A stretch of 64,000 nt of DNA from the IMG/VR virus record IMGVR_UViG_3300030117_003369, positions 1 through 64,000 of that record. One strand, written 5' to 3'. Under the pieces are notes generated by a model, which saw only the letters and a list, made by a program, of their open reading frames with translations, was not told where the DNA came from and ran no database searches. Both the position numbers and the translations under genes were made by a program. This document shows, piece after piece, positions 37,064-46,297 of this stretch (positions are counted from its first letter, which is position 1; every line of letters starts with the position of its first letter). This stretch comes from a virus.

Positions 37064-38070
37064 TGGCAGGATTTGGAGCAATGAAGAAGAAAGAAGAAGA
37101 GAGAGCAGAAGCGATCTTCCAAGCGGAAGCAGCAGAAGTAGACAAGCAAGAAAAGGAGCAATTTCCTATAATTGCATCTAACAGTAACTTCCCCGAATTG
37201 GAGGCAGAGTTTGTACAGCAGACTAACCCTAACAGGATGAGGCCTAGTAAGATATTCTGTGGTATAGTTGGACATGAAGGCACTGGTAAGTCCGGTATCG
37301 TGATTGACGGGCACATGCACAGATACCCTGAAGGTATGCTTTGGGCATTAGACTTCGATAACGGGGCTATGGCTTGTAAAGAAGCACACTACCCCGGAGA
37401 AGATGACCGTATCAGAATATGGTCGCCTTGGGCCATGCAAAAAGAAGATAGCACTGCTTATGACTACCCAGCAACGCACAGTCGTATGATGGAATTATTG
37501 CGATTCGCTGTAGAATATGCAGAGAAGCAGACTAAGCCTGAGTTTGGGGGTAGAAAACTTAACACTGTTTTGATTACATCTGTAGACCAATGGGATTCAG
37601 TATGTATGAACAACATGAAGATATACGATCTAGAAGATAACAATGTAAAGGATGCAATCGGTGCTGCTAAGGTTGAAGTCAATCAAGGCATCGGTTGGAA
37701 CTGGAGTATTAGGTCCACTAGATTCAAACAAATGACAGCATTGTGTCAGAAACTAAACGCTCTCGGTGTCGATGTATACTGGGAAACCCACCTCAAAGAG
37801 GACAAGGATGGTAAGGTCGGATTTGACGGCTGGAAGTTCGCATGGGAAAAGAGCGCAAACAATGACCTGTTCCAAATCATTTGGTGTCACGCTAACAAAG
37901 TGCGTGGTGACGATGGCAAGGAAACAGGCGAAATCAGACACACAGCAGAGTTCTTCAAAGAAAAGACCAACTCTGACCTAAAGGGTCAGGAGAGGCTTTA
38001 CTTCGTCACTAAGAAAGGCGAGCCTGCGCAATGGCACGGGCTTGCTGAACTGCGTGAAGGAGTTCTTTGA
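37063..38070 (+). CDS. RecA-superfamily ATPase, Sak4/RadA-like
   Basis: 335 residues. GIVGHEGTGKSGIVIDG is Walker A near residue 70, LWALDFDNG a RecA-like strand, and NTVLITSVDQWDS a Walker B. Overall size and the D-x-D after the first strand fit the AAA_24/Sak4 branch of phage single-strand annealing and recombination ATPases. It starts on the last base of the OB-protein stop, so the pair is translated together. Confidence 0.72.
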   Translation: MAGFGAMKKKEEERAEAIFQAEAAEVDKQEKEQFPIIASNSNFPELEAEFVQQTNPNRMRPSKIFCGIVGHEGTGKSGIVIDGHMHRYPEGMLWALDFDNGAMACKEAHYPGEDDRIRIWSPWAMQKEDSTAYDYPATHSRMMELLRFAVEYAEKQTKPEFGGRKLNTVLITSVDQWDSVCMNNMKIYDLEDNNVKDAIGAAKVEVNQGIGWNWSIRSTRFKQMTALCQKLNALGVDVYWETHLKEDKDGKVGFDGWKFAWEKSANNDLFQIIWCHANKVRGDDGKETGEIRHTAEFFKEKTNSDLKGQERLYFVTKKGEPAQWHGLAELREGVL

Positions 38071-38080
38071 TACAACACAC

Positions 38081-38173
38081 ATGGGGTTCTTGGCAGGTAA
38101 TTGGGTATATCCTAAACCAAAGGCATGTGCTGGCTCACCACGAGATGAGTCGTACCCTCCCCCACCTGTGTAG
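38081..38173 (+). CDS. Possible micro-ORF between ATPase and clamp
   Basis: 30 codons (MGFLAGNWVYPKPKACAGSP, then RDESYPPPPV) in the 111-base gap; the composition looks protein-like. AAGGAG is too far (19 bases) to count as its ribosome site. The gap may simply hold a promoter for the clamp and polymerase genes. Confidence 0.3.
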   Translation: MGFLAGNWVYPKPKACAGSPRDESYPPPPV

Positions 38174-38181
38174 GTGATATT

Positions 38182-38940
38182 ATGGTAAGTTTCAAAGTAA
38201 ACAACAAAGATCTAACACAGTTCATAACTGGCTTCGGCAAGGAGTTGCCGGACATAGTGTTCAGAGTGAAAGGTGATTATGTCGAGTCAGCAGTGGGCAA
38301 AGACACTCACTATCTCAGGCGTAGAATGAATGTCAGAGAGGCAGAGGCTGGAGATATTGCAGTTAGTGATGTTTCTAGGCTTCTTGCATTTCTGAAGGCT
38401 ACCAAAACTGGTGAAGTATCTATCAATCAGATGGGCAAAACATCAGTGTTACATGTAGCCTGCGGTAAATCTACACTACAATTGCCGACATCATCATATC
38501 TAACTACTCAGAAGCAATTGCCTCTAATCGAGAGATTAGTGATTGAAGGTGAAAAGAACATGTGGCAGAAGTGGGCATCGTTTAGTTTAGACTGTCACGG
38601 TATAGTGAACGGTGAGGACTTTGCACCAGCAGCGCAATTCGATAAGGTGATTGGAGGCAAGTTCTCCTGTAAAGCATCATTCGATCCATCAGGGGAGTTT
38701 GTTGTCAGTGCAGGGTCGAAGCCTAAAGGCAAGATGTTTGTGCGTGTACCTATCACTAATTGCGAATCAAGAAACGATACAGTGAACTCAGCCTTTGCCT
38801 ATTGGCTACCGTCACTCCTGTCTAACTTACCACCGGGGCCGCTCAATCTCCACACTGGGGATGAAACAGTGCTTGTGATAGAGCAGGGTGACACTGGTTT
38901 CCTGTTAGTTGTAATGGACCAAGAATACGAGGAGGACTGA
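38182..38940 (+). CDS. Sliding clamp (PCNA-like), probable
   Basis: 252 residues, the length of an archaeal PCNA. Alternating beta strands and short helices with DIAVSDVSRLLAFLKATKTG, VSINQMGKTSVLHVACGKST, LQLPTSS, and an acidic C-terminus. It sits between the clamp loader and DNA polymerase. The sequence is too diverged for certainty; the clamp call rests on length, pattern and context. Confidence 0.6.
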   Translation: MVSFKVNNKDLTQFITGFGKELPDIVFRVKGDYVESAVGKDTHYLRRRMNVREAEAGDIAVSDVSRLLAFLKATKTGEVSINQMGKTSVLHVACGKSTLQLPTSSYLTTQKQLPLIERLVIEGEKNMWQKWASFSLDCHGIVNGEDFAPAAQFDKVIGGKFSCKASFDPSGEFVVSAGSKPKGKMFVRVPITNCESRNDTVNSAFAYWLPSLLSNLPPGPLNLHTGDETVLVIEQGDTGFLLVVMDQEYEED

Positions 38941-39134
38941 TGATGTCACATTACATTAGGGATTCTTATGGTAATATTTGGCCTGTAAATCAGAACTTGT
39001 TAGTAAATCTAAATCAGTGTGACTGTGGTAAAGACATACCTCATCACAAAGGTAAGCCACTTTGTCCACATTGCAAGAGTTATCAAGGTGAAGGTGGGTG
39101 TAATGATTGCGAGTGCTTGGAGGGGGAAAAGTGA
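38940..39134 (+). CDS. Zinc-ribbon protein
   Basis: 64 residues, seven cysteines: CDCGKDIPHHKG, CPHCKSYQ, CNDCEC. Possibly two zinc sites. Starts at the clamp stop and ends inside the polymerase start (GTGA). Confidence 0.65.
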   Translation: MMSHYIRDSYGNIWPVNQNLLVNLNQCDCGKDIPHHKGKPLCPHCKSYQGEGGCNDCECLEGEK

Positions 39135-41491
39135 TTATCAATTCATACCACCCTGACCCCGAAGAGCATGCACACATATACAAGCGGTGGCGTGACTCTG
39201 AGGGCAACCTCATAGAGGAACACATTGACAACTTCAGACCTTACTTTTGGATTAAAGCCGACACTAGTGACCGTATTGTAAATAGGGTCTTGGGTCGCTA
39301 CTATGGTAGTAGCATAGACCGGAATGACACTGCTACAGCACTAAGGACAGAAGAGGACTTAGTGAAGGTGTATGCTTACAGGCAATCTGATTTAAGGAAC
39401 ATGCAGAAGGAGTTCGGCAAAACATGGGAGGCTGACCTAAGCCTAACAGACAGATACCTCATAGACAAGATACAAGAGATGCCGGAATGGAAGCCTCGTG
39501 TTTGGCACTTTGACTTGGAATGGGATCCCGATGAAGATTTCACCACTGTGATGTCTGTAGCGGACAATTACAACAATCGGAATGTTACATTTTGCTGGAG
39601 CGAAGAAACAGCCGAGATAGAAGAAAAGGGCTTCGTTAGAAAAGAAGTACGCCATGTAAAGTACGAAGATGTCGAGTTTAGTTACGAGCGTTTATTTTAC
39701 ACTGATGAGAAATCTATGCACAGTGCCTTTTTGGATTACTTAGAGGAATGTAACCCTGACATACTCGTAGCCCACGCTATCATGTGGGCAGATTTACCAC
39801 ACCTAGTTCGTAGACTAGATGAGTTTAGGCGACTCAGCCCACTTGGGCGTGTATTACGCCCACCTAAGAATGAGCGTGGCTACAAGTACACAGACCAGCC
39901 AATCATAGGTAGACTGTGCTTTGATACAGCAGCACCCTATGACAGTGGTACGGGCTTTGAGCGTGTATGGAAGGATAGCGGCAAACCGCAGTTAGCCAGT
40001 CGAAAACTAGATCACATTACAGGCCCCGATGTATTGAATTACGGCGGCAAGTTTGACATGGATGTATTTACAGGATGGAGAGAAAGGTTTGATGACTACT
40101 GCGACTACTGTATGCAAGATACTTTACTACTCAAAAGAATGGATGAAGAAAACCATGTTCTAAACTTCTTCCTATCATTACAACGCATATGTGGTGTGAC
40201 ATTCACTTCATGCCACAATGTAACTAGATTCGCTCGTGGCCTGCTCAGCAGACGCACACACTGGAAGGCACCAACTAGACCTGATACAGAAAAGCAGGAG
40301 TACGAAGGTGCATACATTCCTCCGCCCAAACCGGGCAGATACGAAGGCGTGGCTTGTGTAGACTACAAAGGGTTGTACCCTTCATTGATTTTGAGTCATA
40401 ACCTTTCGTGGGAAACTCAAGTAGAGAGAAGCAGGGCTGGAGAAGAGGGGATTCACAAACTACCTGACGGTTCTTGTTGGGACCAATCCAAGAAGGGCTT
40501 ACTTCCTCAGATTGTAGAAGAAATGTTTGAACTGCGTGACGAATATAAGCGCAGAATGAAAGAGGCAGAAACCCCGACTGAAAGAGCGGGTTGGAATACA
40601 ATGCAACTTGCCACCAAGCGAGTGATGGCGTCACAGTACGGTATGGTCGCCAGTGCTCACTGGGGCTGGTGTGACTTCGACATAGCCAACGCTATCACAG
40701 CCTGTGGTAGAGAGGCAATCAAGTTCCTAATGGAGGAATCAGAGGCTCAGGGCTACGAGGCCCTGTACGGTCACACTGATTCGGCATTCGTGAGTGTACC
40801 ATTCGATGAAGCACCGGCACTAGCCAAGCATCTGACAGACAAGGTACAAGTCGATCTCAATGCAAGTCACCTATTCGTGGAGTTTGAGGCATATATGCCA
40901 TACTGGTTAGTAGCGGGGAAAAATCTTTACTACGGTATATGCTCTTGGCCCCCTGAAGATGAGGGCAAGGCTAAATCTGCCCGATTCGGTAAGATTTCTA
41001 CTCTTGCACCTATCTCTCGCAACTTAGAGAGAGATGTGCTAAACTTGGTGTGCCAAGGTGCATCAGAAGCAGATGTGATAGACCATGTTAGACCAATCGC
41101 ACTCAAGATACAGAAAGAAAAGGTCGAGTTGAAAGATGTCACTGGAGTTACTAGGATATCTAAACGGTTGAAAGATTATTCGCCAACTGTGGGTGTACCC
41201 GGAGTAAAGGCTGCACGATATTACAACAAACATATGGCGGGGCGATTCAACCAGCCCAAGTTTGATGAAGGTGACAGTGTTCCGTGGATATATGTTGCCG
41301 CTTCTCCTAACTGGGCCGCACCTACAGATATTGTCTGTTACAAGGACATATCTGAACTAGATGGGTTTACACCCGATTGGGAGAAAATGGTTGACCGACT
41401 GGTTAAGCGCAAAGTTAAGCCTATCTTCCAAGCCCTTGATTGGGATTTGGAGGCGGCTTCGGGTGCAGCACGACCAAAGAGGTACTGGTGA
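39131..41491 (+). CDS. polB: Family B DNA polymerase
   Basis: 786 residues from GTG 39131, which has GGAGGGGG upstream and overlaps the previous stop; the ATG at 39107 lacks a site. Exonuclease motifs: VWHFDLEWDPD (Exo I DxE), LVAHAIMWADLPHL (Exo II, Asp kept but Asn replaced by His/Ala), YCMQDTLLL (Exo III). Polymerase motifs: VDYKGLYPSLILSHNLS (A), KRVMASQYGMV (B, Asn to Ala), YGHTDSAFV (C, the first Asp of DTD replaced by His). The catalytic Asp residues of A and the second of C are present, so it should be active. Main viral replicase. Confidence 0.93.
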   Translation: MIINSYHPDPEEHAHIYKRWRDSEGNLIEEHIDNFRPYFWIKADTSDRIVNRVLGRYYGSSIDRNDTATALRTEEDLVKVYAYRQSDLRNMQKEFGKTWEADLSLTDRYLIDKIQEMPEWKPRVWHFDLEWDPDEDFTTVMSVADNYNNRNVTFCWSEETAEIEEKGFVRKEVRHVKYEDVEFSYERLFYTDEKSMHSAFLDYLEECNPDILVAHAIMWADLPHLVRRLDEFRRLSPLGRVLRPPKNERGYKYTDQPIIGRLCFDTAAPYDSGTGFERVWKDSGKPQLASRKLDHITGPDVLNYGGKFDMDVFTGWRERFDDYCDYCMQDTLLLKRMDEENHVLNFFLSLQRICGVTFTSCHNVTRFARGLLSRRTHWKAPTRPDTEKQEYEGAYIPPPKPGRYEGVACVDYKGLYPSLILSHNLSWETQVERSRAGEEGIHKLPDGSCWDQSKKGLLPQIVEEMFELRDEYKRRMKEAETPTERAGWNTMQLATKRVMASQYGMVASAHWGWCDFDIANAITACGREAIKFLMEESEAQGYEALYGHTDSAFVSVPFDEAPALAKHLTDKVQVDLNASHLFVEFEAYMPYWLVAGKNLYYGICSWPPEDEGKAKSARFGKISTLAPISRNLERDVLNLVCQGASEADVIDHVRPIALKIQKEKVELKDVTGVTRISKRLKDYSPTVGVPGVKAARYYNKHMAGRFNQPKFDEGDSVPWIYVAASPNWAAPTDIVCYKDISELDGFTPDWEKMVDRLVKRKVKPIFQALDWDLEAASGAARPKRYW

Positions 41492-41495
41492 TAAT

Positions 41496-41648
41496 ATGAA
41501 TAAACCGAAATCTGAAAGAATATGTAATTGTGGTCGCACAGTTAAGGCTAGTCAATTTTCCGCTATGGCGGGCGGCTATCAAGCGTGGGGCTTTTGTAGT
41601 ACCTGTGGGACTTCTCACGCTTTCAATGAATGGAGGGATAGGAGATGA
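41496..41648 (+). CDS. Small zinc-ribbon protein
   Basis: 50 residues from ATG 41496. CNCGRTVKASQF and CSTCGTSHAF pairs form a zinc ribbon. The longer frame to 41361 overlaps PolB and is a shadow. Confidence 0.6.
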   Translation: MNKPKSERICNCGRTVKASQFSAMAGGYQAWGFCSTCGTSHAFNEWRDRR

Positions 41649-41848
41649 GTTTGTTTGGGCAAAAGCCGTTTATTCAAGCAGATATGGATTATCCTAAGTG
41701 TTGTATTGGGTGTGGATTACACCGACCATTGTTTACTATTTACGGGCAATGGACTTGGGACCTTTGTTATGATTGTAAAACTGAAATGCGCAATATAGGC
41801 ATAGAGGAATGGTATAGAAAAAACATATCGAAGGAGGAGAGCGAATGA
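41645..41848 (+). CDS. Zinc-ribbon protein
   Basis: 67 residues; CCIGCGLHRP and CYDCKTEM about 25 residues apart. ATGA overlaps with both neighbours, between PolB and the nuclease. Confidence 0.62.
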   Translation: MSLFGQKPFIQADMDYPKCCIGCGLHRPLFTIYGQWTWDLCYDCKTEMRNIGIEEWYRKNISKEESE

Positions 41849-42795
41849 GTAGAGATTTTGAAGCATACCGTAAATCCTCCTATATCATGGGAAAAAAAGA
41901 ATATTTGAGAATTACCAAATCTAGTCTGACGAGTGACTTCGATTTCTGTCCACAGCAATATCATTTCAAGCGCAGAGAGGGTAGAAAGACACCCGAAACT
42001 GACGCAATGCGTAAGGGTACGAATGTACACAACGCAATGGAGGAGTTCTATGTCTATGTTAGACCTAACTTGGATAAGGTTCTCAAATTACTTAACGACA
42101 AAAAGCGAGAAGAGGCATTTGCTTTGTTTGTGAAAAGTCTACCTGAGCCTGAAGAGCCTTACATTTTAGGCGAGCAGGAAATACTAATCAAAAGGCTAGA
42201 TTGGGAGTTAGATCGGCTAGAAGCCACACAAGGTCACAACTTTTTACCAGTTATCAACGAGGACGAAATACATGTATTTACAGAGCGTGAGTTTGTACAC
42301 AACGGGAAAACGCACACAGTCCCTATACACTTCGCAGGTATGATTGACCGTGGCTTTGAGAATGAAGATGGCTCAATTAGCCTCATGGAGTTGAAAACAG
42401 GCAAGTGGAAACAAAAGTGGGACAAGAGAAAAAATGACTGGGCTGACGACAGGTACAAGGTACAGGGAATGCGCAAAGAAATGGCATTTTATGTCGATTT
42501 GCTCAAAATGGCAGAACACCCACTACAGAATGTAACACACTGGGGCTGGTTCTACCCCGATGGCTCATGTGGAGAAGATATGGAGGGTGTCAGATTCATA
42601 GATAGTTGGACGCACGAGAAGGTCATCAAATCATATTCAGGCAAAATAGAGAAGGATGTAGATGCGCTATTAGAGGCGTACTTCAACGACCATTTCCCAC
42701 CTAAACCACACCAAGGTAAATGTGCTTGGTGCAGTTTTACTGAAGATTGCCCCGCTTGGCAACCGGGCGGCGAGCACTATTGGCCGAGGTGGTGA
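41845..42795 (+). CDS. Cas4/RecB-like PD-(D/E)xK nuclease with four-Cys cluster
   Basis: 316 residues. First Cys in FDFCPQQYHFKRR (near 33), then GTNVHNAMEEF. The catalytic core follows: HFAGMIDRGF (Asp) and LMELKTGKWKQKW (ExK), QGMRKEMAFYVDLLK (Q-x-x-x-Y helix), and a C-terminal CAWCSFTEDCPAW giving three more Cys for an iron-sulfur cluster. This is the Cas4/AddB-like exonuclease layout. There is no CRISPR array, so its job is probably end processing in viral replication or recombination. Confidence 0.88.
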   Translation: MSRDFEAYRKSSYIMGKKEYLRITKSSLTSDFDFCPQQYHFKRREGRKTPETDAMRKGTNVHNAMEEFYVYVRPNLDKVLKLLNDKKREEAFALFVKSLPEPEEPYILGEQEILIKRLDWELDRLEATQGHNFLPVINEDEIHVFTEREFVHNGKTHTVPIHFAGMIDRGFENEDGSISLMELKTGKWKQKWDKRKNDWADDRYKVQGMRKEMAFYVDLLKMAEHPLQNVTHWGWFYPDGSCGEDMEGVRFIDSWTHEKVIKSYSGKIEKDVDALLEAYFNDHFPPKPHQGKCAWCSFTEDCPAWQPGGEHYWPRW

Positions 42796-42796
42796 A

Positions 42797-43891
42797 ATGT
42801 ATGTACAGTTTGATTTTCCGAGAGAAGTATTAGAGTTGAGCACAGAGAAAGGTAAAGGCTTCAGAAAGTTGGTGCGAAATAGTAGTGAGTTTGAGCGATA
42901 TTGGGCTGGTAAAAATGGCGTATCTAACGCATATACCACTGTTTATGGATATCGTGCTACAGAAGCCCCTAATCACAAGAGAGTAAATCTACAAACTCCG
43001 ATAATCAGACACTTTGTCTTGGATTTCGATCCTAAAGATTTCACCAACCCTAGTCGCCCTGATGTAGCACTAGATGTACCGCTATCACAGGCTCTCAGGC
43101 TACACAAAGAACTCTTAGAAAAGGACATAGAGCACGGTGTGTGGTTTAGTGGCGGCGGCTTCCACATATGGATAGCATTATCAGAAACATATACCCCTGC
43201 CAGTGGTTCTCATTTATCGGCTATCAGAGAAGCCGGTATGAGGAGAGTAAATGACTGGATTAAGGACTTAAATCTGTACTGTTCTGACCCAGCAGTACCA
43301 TTCGACACAAGTGGGTTAATTCGTATTCCTAACTCCTATAACGCCAAGCGTGGCTACTGGAGTGTGCCTCTAAACACAGAGGATTTAGAGAGTGGTATAG
43401 GTCACATTCTTGAAAAGGCCCTAGAGCCGACAAGTGGAGTGATTTCGTACGGCAAGGATGGTGTAAAATTGCAGGTTAAGAAGCCCGGTGAAAAGAAGGG
43501 CGTATTCCAAAAGAATACTGCGCCGTTAGATTTGCCAACTCTCAAGATGGATGGAGTAATCATACTCCCCTGTCTGAATCAAGCAGCCTGTCATGTAGGA
43601 GGCAACCCTAGTCACGACTCTAGGGTACAATTGGTGAAATATCTAGCAAAACGCCTTAGACACTTCCTTCCTTTGAACAGATTTACACCCGACATTTTGA
43701 CATCACACACAGAGAAAATTGTTTCTTTCATAAAGGGCCTACAATGGGCTGATTTCGATGAAGGGGTCACCCGTTATCAAGTTCGTACAATTGTTGGTAA
43801 AGACTACCCTCAAACCTGCAGTATGTTGTGGTCTAAGGGACTGTGTATGGGCAAGTGTAGATATTGGGACAAAACGGGGGCCGTAGAATGA
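42797..43891 (+). CDS. Archaeo-eukaryotic primase with PriL-like C-terminus
   Basis: 364 residues from ATG 42797, two bases after the nuclease stop. AEP motifs: FVLDFDPKDF (DxD metal site), VWFSGGGFHIWI (Ser/His motif), LIRIPNSYN with preceding PFDTSG. After a linker, LPCLNQAACHVGG, SHDSRVQLVKYLAKRLRHFL, and CSMLWSKGLCMGKCRYW give five cysteines in the pattern of the PriL C-terminal iron-sulfur domain. So this is a PriS-PriL(CTD) fusion that makes primers for PolB. Confidence 0.85.
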   Translation: MYVQFDFPREVLELSTEKGKGFRKLVRNSSEFERYWAGKNGVSNAYTTVYGYRATEAPNHKRVNLQTPIIRHFVLDFDPKDFTNPSRPDVALDVPLSQALRLHKELLEKDIEHGVWFSGGGFHIWIALSETYTPASGSHLSAIREAGMRRVNDWIKDLNLYCSDPAVPFDTSGLIRIPNSYNAKRGYWSVPLNTEDLESGIGHILEKALEPTSGVISYGKDGVKLQVKKPGEKKGVFQKNTAPLDLPTLKMDGVIILPCLNQAACHVGGNPSHDSRVQLVKYLAKRLRHFLPLNRFTPDILTSHTEKIVSFIKGLQWADFDEGVTRYQVRTIVGKDYPQTCSMLWSKGLCMGKCRYWDKTGAVE

Positions 43892-44181
43892 AAGAAAATA
43901 GAAATTATTACCCTAGAGGGAATACAGTAAAGCGAATAATCAGAGTGTTTGACGAAAATGGTGAATCGCTTTCAACGAATGAGATATATGTTTTCTTGTT
44001 AAACCAAAAGTCAATCAAAACCGGACGCCTCTACAAGAAAAACCCTTCAAAGGGTTCACTTGCACAAATCCTAAGCAAGTACCCTTATTTTTCAAAAACA
44101 GGGTATACTGATGAAACCACTATACAAGGTGCTAGAATGAGAGCAACTACTTGGAAATTGAATGAGGTGGAAGAGAGATGA
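43888..44181 (+). CDS. Small winged-helix-like protein
   Basis: 97 residues from ATG 43888 (ATGA overlap). NTVKRIIRVFDENGESLSTN, EIYVFLLNQKSI and LAQILSKYPYFSKTG look like a winged helix (H1, H2, then recognition helix and wing). Probably DNA-binding accessory to the primase. Confidence 0.55.
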   Translation: MKENRNYYPRGNTVKRIIRVFDENGESLSTNEIYVFLLNQKSIKTGRLYKKNPSKGSLAQILSKYPYFSKTGYTDETTIQGARMRATTWKLNEVEER

Positions 44182-44891
44182 AAGTACCTCTAATAATTGA
44201 TTCAAACGAAAGAGGTCCTCTAAAGGACGCTGTTGAGAGGGCTGCAGAAAGACAGGGTATTCCTGTAAAGATGGAGTTTCTGCAAGGGATGGGTGATTAC
44301 AAAGCAGGAGATGGACACATAGAGTGCAAAAGCATCTCTGATTTATTCCAATCTACATACTCAGGGCATTTGATGCGACAGATGGAAAACTTAGACGCTA
44401 ATTGTCAGAGAGTATTTCTAGTAGTCCACGGAGATCTAGCAAAGTATGTCAAGATTTCAAACAACCAAGGTAGAAAAACCACTTATTCCAAATCACTTAA
44501 CACATTGACAGGAATTATTGCTCGCATAATGGCTGATTTTGACTGTCATGTATGGAGGGCTAACAATTACAGCGAAGCGGCTATGTTCATCACTAAATTA
44601 CATTCCAAACTACACACCTCTGCATCCAGTCATGGTGCAAAGGCAATCACTAGAGTGAGCACTAACGACATACGAGCGGATATGTTGCTTGCAATACCCG
44701 GCTTTGGGCAAGATTTAGTGGAAAAGTTACTAGAGAGGTGTGGCTGCATAGAAGAGATGTTACATGTCGAATCTGTTAAACAGGTGAAGGGGATGGGTTC
44801 TGTTCTGCGGCAACGATTAATTGAGGTTCTGACGAGCGAAGAACCAGTCAAAGTAGAGCGGAAGTATAACAAGAGGAGAGAGAAGGTATGA
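44178..44891 (+). CDS. ERCC4/XPF-type nuclease with HhH2 domain
   Basis: 237 residues. LIIDSNERGPLKDAVERA opens the nuclease, GMGDYKAGDGHIECKSISDL is the ERKxxxD-type core (here ECKSISD), and VFLVVHGDLAKYVK follows. The C-terminal part (ADMLLAIPGFGQDLVEKLLE, KQVKGMGSVLRQRLIEVL) is a helix-hairpin-helix pair. Same layout as Hef/XPF nuclease domains without helicase; likely cuts branched DNA such as forks and flaps. ATGA overlaps both neighbours. Confidence 0.88.
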   Translation: MKVPLIIDSNERGPLKDAVERAAERQGIPVKMEFLQGMGDYKAGDGHIECKSISDLFQSTYSGHLMRQMENLDANCQRVFLVVHGDLAKYVKISNNQGRKTTYSKSLNTLTGIIARIMADFDCHVWRANNYSEAAMFITKLHSKLHTSASSHGAKAITRVSTNDIRADMLLAIPGFGQDLVEKLLERCGCIEEMLHVESVKQVKGMGSVLRQRLIEVLTSEEPVKVERKYNKRREKV

Positions 44892-46297
44892 TAGACCACA
44901 GCGTAGAACATTACGAATGCATGCAAAATTACCCAATACTTAGAGGGTACTTAGAACATTTTAGAGAAGTTTCCAAAGATAACGAAATACCGGGACTACT
45001 GTCCTTTTTCTTTATTTTAGGACAGGTGGCATTGCCATTTGTTAGGATGCCAATAGGTGCATCTAACATCGATCCAAGAGTTAGCATGTTTTGGATTCAA
45101 GATACTAGAACTGGTAAGTCGGTGGCGTTTGAAATCATTCAGAAGGTGATGAAAGATGTGGGTATAGACTGTGTTGATTACACCACTGGTACAGATGCGG
45201 CTATGGTCGGCTCATGGAGTAGAGATGGCGATGATAACTTAGTGCAAACACCCGGTGTATTGGCGGGTGCAAAGGGTATGAACTTCGATGAAGGCTCTAT
45301 TATCCTTAAACCAACACAACACTCAGAGCAAACCGTTCTATTCTTGCAGTCAGCGTTAAACGCTGCAGGTACAGGTAGGAACTTCTTGACTAAGCACTTG
45401 AAAGATGGTACGATTACCATAGAGTCGTTAGTATCTTTATGGATTACTACATTCCCTCCACAGGGTATCAAAGAGCATGTACTTGACAAGGGTATTTTCC
45501 AAAGAGTGTTGGTTTATTGGAGGCACTGGACTCTTGAAATGAAGCGTAACATTGCGCACGAACTTGCAGATGCTGTGCACAACAGGGTCGAGTTTGAAGT
45601 ATCTTACGAAGAAGTTGTTGAGTTCTTCACTGATTTGCAGACTCGCTTAAAACAAAGGGTCTTGGACATCAATGGTATTAGTGGTGAAGAATGGATTCAG
45701 TCTACTCGTGAATTACAAGAGGGTTGGGCTATGAACGCTATGTACGATATGTTTGAAATTGATGCATCGTACAGATCGGCACTACATCAGGCTATTGATG
45801 ACTACTATGATTTAGTAGAAAACATGGACCCTAAGAAACAAGGTGTGTGTGCTTCTTTCATTATGGGATTACAGAATTACACTAACATATTGGCACATCA
45901 CATGGCTATGATAGAGGGGGTATGGGTAGTTACAGGCGACCATGTTGACATGGCTAAAGAAATACTGTATGACCTATATCACAATCTAATTGACTGGCTT
46001 GAATCCGAAGTAAAAGTAGGCATGGCAGGTGCCGCTAAGAGAAAGTTGCAGGCTAGTTGGAAAGCAGCATATTGGCGCTGTGAACATTTTGACTTTAACG
46101 ATAATCGTGGGCCGGGTTGGGCTAAGAAGGCAGTTATGATGCAAATGTTTGGCAAGAATGAGAATCTAAGCAGTAAAGCGGGCATTCACAATAAATACAA
46201 CGAATCGGGGAAAAGTCTGTTTGAAGAAACCCGTGAGGGGAAAAGTAAGTATGTCCGACTACTCAAAGAGCATAGGAATAAGGAGGCAGATAAATGA
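44888..46297 (+). CDS. AAA+ ATPase, MCM-like helicase candidate
   Basis: 469 residues. FWIQDTRTGKSVAFEIIQK carries a Walker A whose first Gly is replaced, KGMNFDEGSIIL a Walker B, and SLWITTFPPQG a sensor 1 stretch as in MCM (S-x-xAAxNP). After a helical lid comes a C-terminal winged-helix-like end (SSKAGIHNKYNESGKSLFEE). By place (primase, nuclease, this gene, chaperonin) and motifs, the likely replicative helicase, diverged from MCM. Confidence 0.62.
   Translation: MIDHSVEHYECMQNYPILRGYLEHFREVSKDNEIPGLLSFFFILGQVALPFVRMPIGASNIDPRVSMFWIQDTRTGKSVAFEIIQKVMKDVGIDCVDYTTGTDAAMVGSWSRDGDDNLVQTPGVLAGAKGMNFDEGSIILKPTQHSEQTVLFLQSALNAAGTGRNFLTKHLKDGTITIESLVSLWITTFPPQGIKEHVLDKGIFQRVLVYWRHWTLEMKRNIAHELADAVHNRVEFEVSYEEVVEFFTDLQTRLKQRVLDINGISGEEWIQSTRELQEGWAMNAMYDMFEIDASYRSALHQAIDDYYDLVENMDPKKQGVCASFIMGLQNYTNILAHHMAMIEGVWVVTGDHVDMAKEILYDLYHNLIDWLESEVKVGMAGAAKRKLQASWKAAYWRCEHFDFNDNRGPGWAKKAVMMQMFGKNENLSSKAGIHNKYNESGKSLFEETREGKSKYVRLLKEHRNKEADK

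Noticed and set aside
37063-38070. Reading the RecA-like protein as a true RadA recombinase
   Set aside because: It lacks the L1/L2 loop pattern and N-terminal HhH of RadA; the Sak4-like class fits length and motifs better.
41845-42795. CRISPR-Cas system suggested by the Cas4-like nuclease
   Set aside because: No CRISPR array, Cas1 or effector is seen; Cas4-like nucleases also occur as replication or recombination enzymes in viruses.
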